64,000 nucleotides of DNA, taken from assembly GCF_000165835.1 (NCBI RefSeq), contig NC_014640.1:3038001-3102000 (forward strand), written 5' to 3'. A program made the translations under genes and the position numbers. Each line of letters begins with the position of its first letter. Positions within the stretch are counted from its first letter, which is position 1. Under the pieces are notes generated by a model. The model made no database searches and was not told the DNA's origin. It saw only the letters and a list, made by a program, of their open reading frames with translations. Shown here in pieces: positions 25,556 through 34,366 of the stretch. This DNA comes from Achromobacter xylosoxidans A8 (GTDB lineage Bacteria; Pseudomonadota; Gammaproteobacteria; Burkholderiales; Burkholderiaceae_B).

Positions 25556-26974
25556 TCAGGCGGGTGGCAGGCCGCCAAACGCCTCCAGCGCGCGCAGCCG
25601 GCTCTGGGCCAGATCGACGATGGCCAGCGGATAGCCGGCCTGCGCGCGCTCCATCGGGCTGGGATCGTGGATGGCGCGGCTGTCCAGATGCGCCAATTCC
25701 GGCAGCCATTCGCGCAGGAACACGCCGTCGGGGTCGAATTTGCGCGACTGCGACAGCGGATTGAAGATGCGGAAGTAGGGTACTGCGTCCGCGCCCGTGG
25801 ACGCGCTCCATTGCCAGCCGCCGTTGTTGGCGGCGAGGTCGCCGTCCACCAGCTGCGCCATGAACCAGGCTTCGCCCAGCCGCCAATCGATCAGCAGGTT
25901 CTTGGACAGGAACATGGCCGTCACCATGCGCAGACGGTTGTGCATCCAGCCCAGCGCCAGCAGTTGGCGCATCGCCGCGTCGACGATGGGAATGCCGGTC
26001 TGGCCTTGCTGCCAGGCGCGCAGGTCATCCGGCGCGTCGCGCCAGGGCACGGCGGCGGTCTCCGGCTTCATGGGCTGGTGCATCGACAGGCTGGGGTGGG
26101 CGGCCAGCAGATGCTGGTAGAACTCGCGCCACAGCAGCTCGTTGATCCAGGTGGCCGCGCCGCGCTTGCCGCCGTCCACCTCGCCGTGATTGGCCGCCAG
26201 CGCCGCGCGCAGGGCCTGCCCCGGCGACAGCACGCCCGCCGCCAGATAGGGCGACAGGCAGCTGGTGGCGGGCAGCGAGGGAAAGTCGCGTTGCTCCTGG
26301 TAGGCATCGATGACGCCATCGGCAAAGGCTTCGAGCCGTTCGCTGGCGGCGTCCTCGCCAGCGGGCCATAGTGCGCGCACGGGGTCGGCGGGCGCCTCGA
26401 AACCCTCGAAAGCCGCGGGCAGCGGGTCCGCCGGCCACGGCGGCGGCGTCTGGGCGCGCGGCGCGGGCAGCGCCCGCAGAGGCGCCGTGCGCAGGCGTTC
26501 GCGGCAGGCCCGCGCGTATGGCGTATAGACGCGGTAGCACTCGCCCTTGCCGGTCAGCACGGTGCCGGGCCGCAGCAGCGAGGCGCCGTGATGCAGCGTC
26601 CAGTCCACGCCCAGGGCCTGCAGACGGGCGGCGACCGCGGCATCGCGGCGGCGTTCATTGACGGCCCATTCGGCGTTGGCGTGGACCTGGCCGATGGCGT
26701 GGGTGCGGCAGAAATCGGCCAGCGCGTCCGGCGCATTGCTCCAGTCAGGCACGGTCAACAGTCGCAGCGGAATACCCAGGCGGCCGAGTTCCCGCGATAG
26801 TTCGCGCAGATTGCGCAGCCAGAAATCGACCTTGGTCGGCGCATCGCCGTGCAGCCGCCATTGGCCGGGCGCGGCCAGAAACAGGGCGGTGACCGTGCCG
26901 GCTTCGGCAGCCGCAGCCAGGGCGGGATTGTCGTGCGCGCGCAGGTCGGTGCGCAGCCAGAGCAGCGTGTTCAT
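25556..26974 (-). CDS. phrB: Deoxyribodipyrimidine photolyase
   Basis: A 472-residue class I CPD photolyase. The N-terminal alpha/beta antenna domain starts NTLLWLRTDLRAHDNPAL; the C-terminal FAD domain contains LSPYLAAGVLSPGQAL, TWINELLWREFYQHLLA, and GWMHNRLRMVTAMFLSKNLL followed by WRLGEAWFMAQLVDGDLAANN and the ASTGADAVPYFRIFNP end block. The tryptophans of the electron-transfer chain (in WREF, WRLGEAW and GGWQWS) are in place. It repairs UV-induced cyclobutane dimers using light. It stands alone between the PAS-HAMP gene and the divergent CoA-transferase. Confidence 0.95.
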   Translation of the reverse strand: MNTLLWLRTDLRAHDNPALAAAAEAGTVTALFLAAPGQWRLHGDAPTKVDFWLRNLRELSRELGRLGIPLRLLTVPDWSNAPDALADFCRTHAIGQVHANAEWAVNERRRDAAVAARLQALGVDWTLHHGASLLRPGTVLTGKGECYRVYTPYARACRERLRTAPLRALPAPRAQTPPPWPADPLPAAFEGFEAPADPVRALWPAGEDAASERLEAFADGVIDAYQEQRDFPSLPATSCLSPYLAAGVLSPGQALRAALAANHGEVDGGKRGAATWINELLWREFYQHLLAAHPSLSMHQPMKPETAAVPWRDAPDDLRAWQQGQTGIPIVDAAMRQLLALGWMHNRLRMVTAMFLSKNLLIDWRLGEAWFMAQLVDGDLAANNGGWQWSASTGADAVPYFRIFNPLSQSRKFDPDGVFLREWLPELAHLDSRAIHDPSPMERAQAGYPLAIVDLAQSRLRALEAFGGLPPA

Positions 26975-27196
26975 GGGCGGTCCAAGGCAGGAGGCGGCGA
27001 GGCTGGCATTCTATATTGCGTCCGCTGCGCGGGCGCACGGACGGCGCGGGCTTGGAAGACGATGTAAAAACTACGAGTAGATGTGTCCTTGCCTGCACAG
27101 GCCCGCGCAGCGGGCCTCGCAGGGGAATTCGCGCGGCGCGGCCCAATCGCGGCGCTTTGCGGTCAAACCATGAAACACGCTGGCGCGCTGGGCATA

Positions 27197-27225
27197 TTGA
27201 CGCGGCCTGGGCCCCGCCATGTAAT
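27197..27225 (+). promoter_or_regulatory. Candidate sigma-70 promoter for the second CoA-transferase
   Basis: TTGACG at 27197-27202 and TGTAAT at 27220-27225 are separated by 17 bp and lie 22 bp before the ATG at 27248. The 5' leader would be very short. The rest of the 273-bp gap to phrB shows no gene. Confidence 0.5.
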
Positions 27226-27247
27226 TCAAGTAAACGACTAGAGCAAG

Positions 27248-28705
27248 ATGAACGCTATGGGAAATCTGATGGACCTACGCCCGTCTTTTCTGAGGGGCCG
27301 CACACCCGCAGGCAATGCGTCCCGCGACGTTTTGCAAAAGCTCTGGCGCTCGGTGGATCTGCCCGATGAATCGCTGGACCACGTGGTGTTGACTGGCGCC
27401 GACCCGGTACTTCCCTCGTCTTTCGCCGTTGGCACGGCGGCGCAGACCAGCATGGCTGCGGCCGCGCTGGCCGCGGCCGAAATCTGGAATTTGCGCGGCG
27501 GCGCCAGGCAGCAAGTCGGCGTCGACATGCTGCATGCGGCGCAGGAGTGCCGCAGCCACTACACCATCAACGGCGTTACCCCCAATCCCTGGGACCCCAT
27601 CACCGGCCTGTACCGCTGCGGCGACGGCGGCTGGGTCCGCATACACGCCAATTTCGCCCATCACCGCGATGGCGCCCTGGCGCTTTTGGGCTGTCCTGTC
27701 GGTGAAGACACCTCCCGCGCAACGGTGGAACGCGCCCTGAGCCGCTGGAAGGCCCTGGACTTCGAACAGGTGGCTGCCGATGCGGGCTTGCCGGTGGCGG
27801 CCATGCGCAGCTTCGACGAATGGGACCGCCATCCGCAAGCCACGGCGGTGGCCGCGCAACCCTTGCTGACCATCGAGCGCATCGGCGAGGCCGATCCTCG
27901 GCCCTTGCCCAAGTACGGCAATGGCGCCCGGCCGCTCAAGGACATCCGCGTGCTGGACCTGACGCGCATCATTGCCGGGCCGGTCTGCGGCCGGGCGCTG
28001 GCGGCGTATGGCGCCGACGTGATGCTGCTGAACTCGCCGCACCTGCCCAACATCGACAACATCATCGACACCAGCCGCGGCAAGCTGTCCGTGCAGGCTG
28101 ACCTGGACACGGCCGACGGCCGCATCGCGCTGGGCAACCTGTTGCGCAGCGCGCACGTGTTTGTACAGGGCTACCGCCCCGGCGCCATGGCCGCGCTGGG
28201 CTTCGGCCCGCAGGACGCGGCGCGCATCCGCCCTGGCATTGTCTACGTGTCGCTGTCGGCCTATGGCGACAAAGGTCCCTGGGCCGGTCGCCGCGGTTTC
28301 GATTCCTTGGTGCAGACCGCCACCGGCTTCAATCATGCCGAGGCGCAGGCTGCGGGCCAGGACGAGCCCAAGCCCATGCCCTTGCAGATCCTGGATCACG
28401 TCTCGGGCTACCTGATGGCCTTCGGCGCGCAGGTCGCGCTGGCGCGGCAGGCGACCGAAGGCGGCAGTTGGCATGTGCGCGTGTCGCTGGCGCAAACCGC
28501 GCATTGGCTGCGCGGCCTGGGCCGGGTCGAGGGCGGCCTGGCCTGTCCGATGCCGGGCTTCGAAGGCTTGCTGGAAACCGAGCCCTCCGGTTTCGGTGAG
28601 CTGGTGGCATTGCGCCACGCCGCGCAGTTTTCGGAAACCCCGGCCCGGTGGACGCGTCCATCCAGCCCGCCGGGCACCCATCCCCCGGTCTGGCCGTTCA
28701 ACTAG
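27248..28705 (+). CDS. CaiB/BaiF (family III) CoA-transferase, long form
   Basis: A 485-residue family III CoA-transferase. Unlike the gene at 2570, it carries about 230 N-terminal residues (with AQTSMAAAALAAAEIWNLR and HAAQECRSHYTING) before the canonical PLKDIRVLDLTRIIAGPVCG block, which suggests a permuted or duplicated arrangement. The expected nucleophile is the Asp in MPLQILDHVSGYL. The C-terminal part after it is short. It stands as a single gene without other CoA-metabolism genes nearby, so its substrate cannot be guessed. Three in-frame ATGs lie within the first eight codons; the first is annotated. Confidence 0.85.
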   Translation: MNAMGNLMDLRPSFLRGRTPAGNASRDVLQKLWRSVDLPDESLDHVVLTGADPVLPSSFAVGTAAQTSMAAAALAAAEIWNLRGGARQQVGVDMLHAAQECRSHYTINGVTPNPWDPITGLYRCGDGGWVRIHANFAHHRDGALALLGCPVGEDTSRATVERALSRWKALDFEQVAADAGLPVAAMRSFDEWDRHPQATAVAAQPLLTIERIGEADPRPLPKYGNGARPLKDIRVLDLTRIIAGPVCGRALAAYGADVMLLNSPHLPNIDNIIDTSRGKLSVQADLDTADGRIALGNLLRSAHVFVQGYRPGAMAALGFGPQDAARIRPGIVYVSLSAYGDKGPWAGRRGFDSLVQTATGFNHAEAQAAGQDEPKPMPLQILDHVSGYLMAFGAQVALARQATEGGSWHVRVSLAQTAHWLRGLGRVEGGLACPMPGFEGLLETEPSGFGELVALRHAAQFSETPARWTRPSSPPGTHPPVWPFN

Positions 28706-29192
28706 GGCCACGGGCGCGCGTCAGCGCGCCATGAGGCGCTTGCCCCGGGGGCGGGCGGCCTCTTCGGACCGTGGATGTTTCTGCGGTTCCGTCCCACTTT
28801 GATCCAAGCGCCGCAACACGGCCCGCTGGGCGTTGTCTGTTCGACACGGCCCGCGTTTCCAGCGTTCAGCCACGCCTGAACCGCCTCCATCGCGTTTTCC
28901 CCGCCAGTCCTGTCTGGCTTCCGTTGTACGCGGATTGATCTGGTATTCAGGTTTTCTGTTGGCGATTCAATAAATTACATATTGATATCAACAGTCATAT
29001 AAATAGCATGTCGTCATATTTTGTCATTTTTTAAATAACTATACGAATCCCTCGGGCAAGGCTCGCTGCGAGCGCGCATGTAATTCCGTCCTGGATCTGA
29101 ACCAGAACGGATTCGCCGATGCCGCCATTCAGTAGCTTGGCGACTTTGTCCGGCCGGCGCACCCGGCCCGCGGGATTCTTTGAGACAAGGTC
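28706..29192. other. 487-bp intergenic region with an A+T-rich patch
   Basis: No gene is recognisable here. The first 200 bp are GC-rich; from about 28955 to 29050 the sequence becomes strongly A+T-rich (runs such as AATAAATTACATATTGATAT), unlike anything nearby except the gdhA leader. A weak promoter pair, TTGGCG (28959) and TTGATA (28982), has 17-bp spacing. This is probably the promoter and silencer-type upstream region of the invasin-like gene. Confidence 0.5.
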
Positions 29193-32100
29193 ATGACGAT
29201 GCTGAAACCAACCAAGTCATTTGCTTGGCGGAGATCGGCTGCAGGCCAAGCCAGAAGGGCGTTTTGCATCGCGCTTTCGGTTTTCCTGCTGTTCCAGGGA
29301 TGCGCAGCGCCGCTAGCCGGCGAGCTGCGCAAGCCGCTACCCAGTTCCGAACGCAACGCTCCACCCATGACGGCCAGGGCCGAAGCCGCCGGCGAAACGC
29401 CGGACCCGGATGCCGCGCAGGCGCGGAGCCGGGCCGCGGGCACGCTGGATCCCGCGCCCGATCTGGAAGGCCGTCCCTTGCCGGCCAATCCCAATCAAAT
29501 GGCGAGTGCCGACGCCAGATCGCTGGCCAGCGGCAAGGCCACCGGCGTAGCAAAGCGGGCGGCCGAAAGCTGGCTGGGCCAGTTCGGCACCGCCAGGCTG
29601 GACCTGCTGGGCAGCTTCCATGGGGGCGCCCTGGACATGCTGTTCCCGCTACACGATGCCGGGACCGGTCTGATTTTTTCGCAGTTCGGCGCGCGCCGGA
29701 CCAACCTGCTGCAAGAGTCCTATCGGACCACGGTCAACCTTGGCCTGGGATACCGCCATTTCGCCGACGGCTTCATGGTGGGCGGCAACGCCTTCCTGGA
29801 TCAGGACGTTTCGCGCGGCCATCGGCGGCTGGGCCTGGGCGGTGAATGGTGGGCGGATTATCTCAAGCTCAGCCTGAACGGCTACTTCCGCCTGAGCGAC
29901 TGGAAGCGTTCGCCCGATGAGCGCGGCTACCAGGAACGCCCGGCCAGCGGTTGGGATATCAGGACCGAAGGCTATTTGCCTTGGTATCCGCAGTTGGGCG
30001 GCAAGCTGATGTTCGAGAAGTACTACGGCGATGATGTCGGCCTGTTCGGCGCCAGCAACCGGCAGAAGAATCCCCGTGCCTGGACCCTGGGCGTGTCGTA
30101 TACGCCGGCGCCGGCCGTCACCTTGGGATTGGACCATCGCATGGGGCAGGGCGGAAAGTCCGACACGAGCTTCAAGCTGGGCGTGAAGTACGCGATAGGC
30201 GTGCCCTTGGCCAAGCAGCTGGAGCCGGGCGGCGTCGCGAGCAGCCGCCAATTGGCTGGCATGCACATGGACTTGGTCGAGCGCAATAACGAAATCGTCC
30301 TGGAATACAAGAAAAACGCCCCGCTGACGATCCAGCTGCCAGCGGCCACCAGAGGCTATCCGCAGACGGTGCTCAGTTTTCCGGTGACCATCGTGGGGGC
30401 CGGGGAGGCACCCACGGTCGAATGGTCCGGTTCGGCGGCGGCTTTTACCATGCCCTATGGCGGCGGCGCGTCAGGGGCGATGACGCTGCCTGCCTACAAC
30501 ATCGGCGGCGTCAACACCTATCGCCTGACGGCAACGGCCATCGATGCGCACGGACGGAAAATCAGTTCGAACGTCATGGAGGTAAGCGTCAATCCGCTCA
30601 GCCTCAGCGTCGCGCGCTCGAAAGCCGTGGCTCTGGCCGACGGCATGGACAGCGTCAGGTTTACGGCCCAGGTCCGCGGCGTCCAGGCGGAACCCATGGC
30701 CGGGCGCGCCATTGCCTGGACCTTGCACGGGCCCGGCGCCATCAAGGAGTCTTCGGACCGGACCGATGCGGACGGACTGGCGTTCGTCATGGTCAGCAGC
30801 CAGGTCGCCGCCATGGTCGAAGTCGAGGCAACGGAAGCTCAAGGCTTCAAGGGCCGCAGCGAGGCCGAATTCCTTGCAGCGACAAGTTCGGCGAACGTCG
30901 CGCAGCTCGATGTGACTCCAGTGTCCATCCTTGCAAACGGCCGGGACAAGACCGTGCTTACGGCGACAGTCAAGGATGGCAAGGGCAACGCGGTAGGCGC
31001 GGGGGTGGCGGTCAATTGGACGGCCACCGGCGGCCGGCTTTCCAGCGGCAGCAGCAATACCGATGCGAGCGGCGTGGCGGTGGCGGAACTGCTTTCCGCC
31101 AACGTTCCGGGCACCTCGGACATCACCGCCAAGGCTGGGGTCGACGATCCGGGGAAGACGAGGTCCGTGGATTTTCTGCTCGACGCATCCGATGCGAAGG
31201 TCGTGCTGCTCACGTCCGCCAAGACCACAGCCCTGGCCAACGGTATTGACACCGTGACTCTCACAGCCACCGTTGCCGACGGCCGGGGCAATCCGGTGGG
31301 CGCGGGCATCGCCGTCAATTGGGGCGCCAGCCTCGGCACACTGAGCGCCGCCTCCAGCAGCACCGATGCAAATAGCCAGGCCATGATCGTGCTGACAGCG
31401 CCCACCGTGGCGGGCGTGGCGGCCATCAGCGCCAGGGGCGCAAGCGGCGATGCGGGCAAGGCTGCTGCGATCGCCTTCGTGGTAGATCCCTCAAGCGCCC
31501 GTGTGGTCCTGCTTACGCCCGGCGAGGCCAGTGGCGTGGCCAATGGCACGGATGCCCTGGTTTTCACGGCCACGGTTGAAGATGGCCGTGGCAATCCGGT
31601 CGGCGCCGGCATCACCGTCAATTGGACCGCCAATCTGGGCGTCATCGCCTCCGCCAGCGTCACCAACGCCAATAGTCAGGCAACGGTGCTGCTGACCGCG
31701 CCCATCGTCCCCGGCATGGCGACCATTACTGCCAAGGCTGCGGATGGCGATGCTGGCAAGACGGCCTCGGCCGTCTTCGCCGCCGACGTGCTGAGGGCGC
31801 GCGTGGCCGTCCTGACGCCAAGCAAGACCAGCGGCTTGGCCAATGGCACCGACACCGTCACGCTCACGGCCACAGTCGATGATGGCCGCGGCAGTCCGGT
31901 GGGGGCGGGCGTCGCCGTCAATTGGACCACCGATCGGGGCACCATTGCCGCCGCCAGCGTCACCAACGCCAGCAGCCAGGCTACGGTCGTCCTGACGGCG
32001 CCGACCATGATTGGTCAGGCGACCGTCACCGCCAAGTGCGCGCCTGTCCGGCAGGGGAGGAGCCTGGGCAGCGATCCTGGCAAGACCGCTGCCATCGCCT

Positions 32101-33653
32101 TCACCGTCGACACGTCCAGCGCGCACGTCATCGAGCTCAGCCCGAGCAAGACCACCGGCGTGGCCAACGGCAGGGATACCGTGACGTTCACGGCCACGGT
32201 TACGGACGCGGGGGGCAATCCGGTGGGCGCGGGCGTCGCGGTCAACTGGGGCGCCACCATGGGTGCCCTCGCGGGCGCGACCAGCGTGACCAACGCCAGC
32301 AGCCAGGCCACGATCGTGCTGACCGCGCCGACGGCGGCCGGCGTGGCGTCCATCCTTGCCAAGGCGGCAAGCGGGGATGCCGGCAAGACCGCCTCCGTCA
32401 CCTTCACGGCCGATGTGTCCACCGCCCGCGTGGTTTCGCTCCTTCCCTTGCGCAGCACCAGCACCACCTTTCCGGCTGGCGTTTGGGTCAATCTGAGAGC
32501 GACCGTGCAAGACGCCTATGGCAATCCTGTCGGCGCGGGTGTCACCATCACTTGGAGCAGCGACGCCGCCACTTTCGATCAGGCTACCAGCACGACTTCT
32601 CAGGACGGAACGGCTACCAACACCGTAACGCATTTCTCGGCCGGCGCAGTCTTGGTGAAGGCCCAGGCCGTAGCGGGGGATCCGGGCAAGACCCTAGTCA
32701 TGAACTACGTGGCGGACCCGTCCCGGGATTACGTCAATATCTTGAACGCCAACAAGAATACGGGCGTGGCCGACGGCATCGGCACCACTATCTTCACGGC
32801 TGTCGTGCGCAACCAGTTTAACGACCCGGTGGGCGCCGGCATCACCGTGCACTGGACGACGACGGGAGGTACCTTGGCCGCGCCCACGAGCATGACCGAT
32901 GCCGCCGGCGCAGCCCGCATCGTGCTGACCGCGCCGACCGTGGCGGGCGAGGTGTCGGTGAGTGCCAAGGCGGGAGCCAACGATGAGAACAACAGTTTCG
33001 CCGTGGTGACTTTCAAACACAGCCCATCCTCTCCTCGCGTCGGCAGTGCTGCCACCAGCAAGACCCGCATCGTGGCCAATGGCCGCGACTCCGTGATCTT
33101 CACGGCGATGGTGCAGGACGGCAATGGCAATCCTTGGGGCGAGGGCCTCGTCGTCAATTGGAGTTCCGACCTCGGCACCCTGGATGGTGCTACCAGCAAA
33201 ACCAACGCCAACGGCGCAGCCACGGCCGTGCTGACGGCAGGGACCGTCGCCGGCCTGGCCTCGGTGACCGCCACGGCGGGAGCGGGGGATTCGGGCGCGA
33301 CCGTTAGCGTGACTCTGACGGCCGACCCGCTATCCCCCGGGGTTGCCTCCCTGACCGCCAGCAAGAACTCCGGGCGGGCCAACGGGACTGATACCGTGAC
33401 CCTCATTGCGACCGTGAAGGATGCCAACGGCAATCTGGAGGATGCGGGCATCATCGTCAACTGGACGACCAACCGCGGCACCCTGGCCGCGGCCACCAGC
33501 AGCACCAATGCTCGCGGTATGGCCACGGTTCAACTGCGCGCGCCTACTTCCGCCGGTACTGCGGTGCTGACCGCCAGGACAGTGGCGGCGGATCCGGGCA
33601 AGACCGTCCGCGTGAAATTCGCGTCACGCGCCATCACCCCGCCGCAGCCATGA
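29193..33653 (+). CDS. Inverse autotransporter adhesin (invasin/intimin family) with ten Ig-like repeats
   Basis: A 1486-residue surface protein. After an N-terminal export signal (hydrophobic core CIALSVFLLFQ) and a linker, the inverse-autotransporter beta-barrel spans about residues 130-375, with RTTVNLGLGYRHF, GGNAFLDQD, GLGGEWWADYLKLSLNGYF, ASGWDIRTEGYLPWYPQLGG and the closing DLVERNNEIVLEYKK, all hallmarks of the family. An atypical Ig-like domain follows (376-468), then ten Big-1 domains of about 100 residues each to the end. There is no C-terminal lectin domain, so binding must lie in the Ig modules. Passenger domains are exported C-terminally through the barrel. Likely role: adhesion or biofilm. 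The start codon has AAGG upstream. Confidence 0.93.
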   Translation: MTMLKPTKSFAWRRSAAGQARRAFCIALSVFLLFQGCAAPLAGELRKPLPSSERNAPPMTARAEAAGETPDPDAAQARSRAAGTLDPAPDLEGRPLPANPNQMASADARSLASGKATGVAKRAAESWLGQFGTARLDLLGSFHGGALDMLFPLHDAGTGLIFSQFGARRTNLLQESYRTTVNLGLGYRHFADGFMVGGNAFLDQDVSRGHRRLGLGGEWWADYLKLSLNGYFRLSDWKRSPDERGYQERPASGWDIRTEGYLPWYPQLGGKLMFEKYYGDDVGLFGASNRQKNPRAWTLGVSYTPAPAVTLGLDHRMGQGGKSDTSFKLGVKYAIGVPLAKQLEPGGVASSRQLAGMHMDLVERNNEIVLEYKKNAPLTIQLPAATRGYPQTVLSFPVTIVGAGEAPTVEWSGSAAAFTMPYGGGASGAMTLPAYNIGGVNTYRLTATAIDAHGRKISSNVMEVSVNPLSLSVARSKAVALADGMDSVRFTAQVRGVQAEPMAGRAIAWTLHGPGAIKESSDRTDADGLAFVMVSSQVAAMVEVEATEAQGFKGRSEAEFLAATSSANVAQLDVTPVSILANGRDKTVLTATVKDGKGNAVGAGVAVNWTATGGRLSSGSSNTDASGVAVAELLSANVPGTSDITAKAGVDDPGKTRSVDFLLDASDAKVVLLTSAKTTALANGIDTVTLTATVADGRGNPVGAGIAVNWGASLGTLSAASSSTDANSQAMIVLTAPTVAGVAAISARGASGDAGKAAAIAFVVDPSSARVVLLTPGEASGVANGTDALVFTATVEDGRGNPVGAGITVNWTANLGVIASASVTNANSQATVLLTAPIVPGMATITAKAADGDAGKTASAVFAADVLRARVAVLTPSKTSGLANGTDTVTLTATVDDGRGSPVGAGVAVNWTTDRGTIAAASVTNASSQATVVLTAPTMIGQATVTAKCAPVRQGRSLGSDPGKTAAIAFTVDTSSAHVIELSPSKTTGVANGRDTVTFTATVTDAGGNPVGAGVAVNWGATMGALAGATSVTNASSQATIVLTAPTAAGVASILAKAASGDAGKTASVTFTADVSTARVVSLLPLRSTSTTFPAGVWVNLRATVQDAYGNPVGAGVTITWSSDAATFDQATSTTSQDGTATNTVTHFSAGAVLVKAQAVAGDPGKTLVMNYVADPSRDYVNILNANKNTGVADGIGTTIFTAVVRNQFNDPVGAGITVHWTTTGGTLAAPTSMTDAAGAARIVLTAPTVAGEVSVSAKAGANDENNSFAVVTFKHSPSSPRVGSAATSKTRIVANGRDSVIFTAMVQDGNGNPWGEGLVVNWSSDLGTLDGATSKTNANGAATAVLTAGTVAGLASVTATAGAGDSGATVSVTLTADPLSPGVASLTASKNSGRANGTDTVTLIATVKDANGNLEDAGIIVNWTTNRGTLAAATSSTNARGMATVQLRAPTSAGTAVLTARTVAADPGKTVRVKFASRAITPPQP
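30600..33640 (+). repeat. Ten tandem Big-1 (Ig-like) coding repeats, about 300 bp each
   Basis: Each unit encodes the pattern ANGTDTVTLTATV-DG-GNPVGAG-VNW-T and ends with a GDAGKT-like segment. Units 3-6 are the most alike; units 1 and 7-10 are more diverged. Unit 5 carries an extra stretch (KCAPVRQGRSLG) with the only Cys in the repeat region. Similar units could recombine and change stalk length. Confidence 0.85.
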
Positions 33654-33731
33654 CGGCCAAGACAGTCACGTAGGCTCTGGCCAGGCTGGTCCCGGCGTAT
33701 GCCTTGGCGCCGCGCTGCCTGCCGGCGCCGC

Positions 33732-34268
33732 CTACTGCCTGGCCTTCCAGTCGCGCAGGGCGCGCATGGTGTTGGCCACGTGGGAATCCGGATTCATGTC
33801 GGTGTATTCGTACAGGATCTTGCCTTGCGGCGAGATCACGTAGGAGATGCGTTGCGCGTATTCCGGGCGCTTGTCGTGGACGGCGTCGTAGGCCTTCATG
33901 ATCTTGCCGTCGCCGTCGGCCGCCACCGCGAATTTGCCGCGGCACTCGCTGACCGAGAACTTGTTCAGCGTATCAATGTTGTCGGTCGACACGCCGATGA
34001 CGGTGGCGCCCAGGGACTTGTATTCGTCCGTGGCTTCGGCGAAGTTGTGCGCTTCTATCGTGCAGCCCTGGGTGAATGCGGCGGGAAAGAAATACAGGAC
34101 CACCGGACCTTGCTTGAGCGCCTCGCTCAACGAGAACGTATAGACCTTGCCGCCCAGCGAAGCCTCGGTGCTGAATTCCGGCGCAGGGGCGCCCACGTCC
34201 AGCGCGGCCTGGGCCGTAGGGCCGGCCAGCAGGCCGCAGAGCAGTAACCAGGGGGCAATGCGCTTCAT
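33732..34268 (-). CDS. Exported peroxiredoxin (AhpC/TSA, BCP-like)
   Basis: A 178-residue peroxiredoxin with a Sec signal peptide (MKRIAPWLLLCGLLAGPTAQA), so it acts in the periplasm. The catalytic segment FFPAAFTQGCTIEAHNF carries the P-x-x-x-T-x-x-C motif with peroxidatic Cys69; Cys109 in SECRGKF is a possible resolving Cys. The fold continues with VIGVSTDNIDT and YVISPQGKILYEYTDM. It reduces hydrogen or organic peroxides; the electron donor is unknown. It is convergent with the invasin-like gene across a 78-bp gap. Confidence 0.92.
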   Translation of the reverse strand: MKRIAPWLLLCGLLAGPTAQAALDVGAPAPEFSTEASLGGKVYTFSLSEALKQGPVVLYFFPAAFTQGCTIEAHNFAEATDEYKSLGATVIGVSTDNIDTLNKFSVSECRGKFAVAADGDGKIMKAYDAVHDKRPEYAQRISYVISPQGKILYEYTDMNPDSHVANTMRALRDWKARQ

Positions 34269-34366
34269 CGGAATCTCCAGAGTTTCAGGGGCCGGGCGGC
34301 AACAGGCCTACTGTAGCCCTGTGAGCGGCGAGGGTCCAGCGCGCGGCCTGGCGGCCGCGGCCGGGG

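Noticed and set aside
32040..32056. A 14-15 base match between the adhesin insertion and the region at about 15711-15724, as a mobile repeat
   Set aside because: Only the word around GCGCCTGTCCGGCA is shared; a match this short is expected by chance in a GC-rich window of this size.
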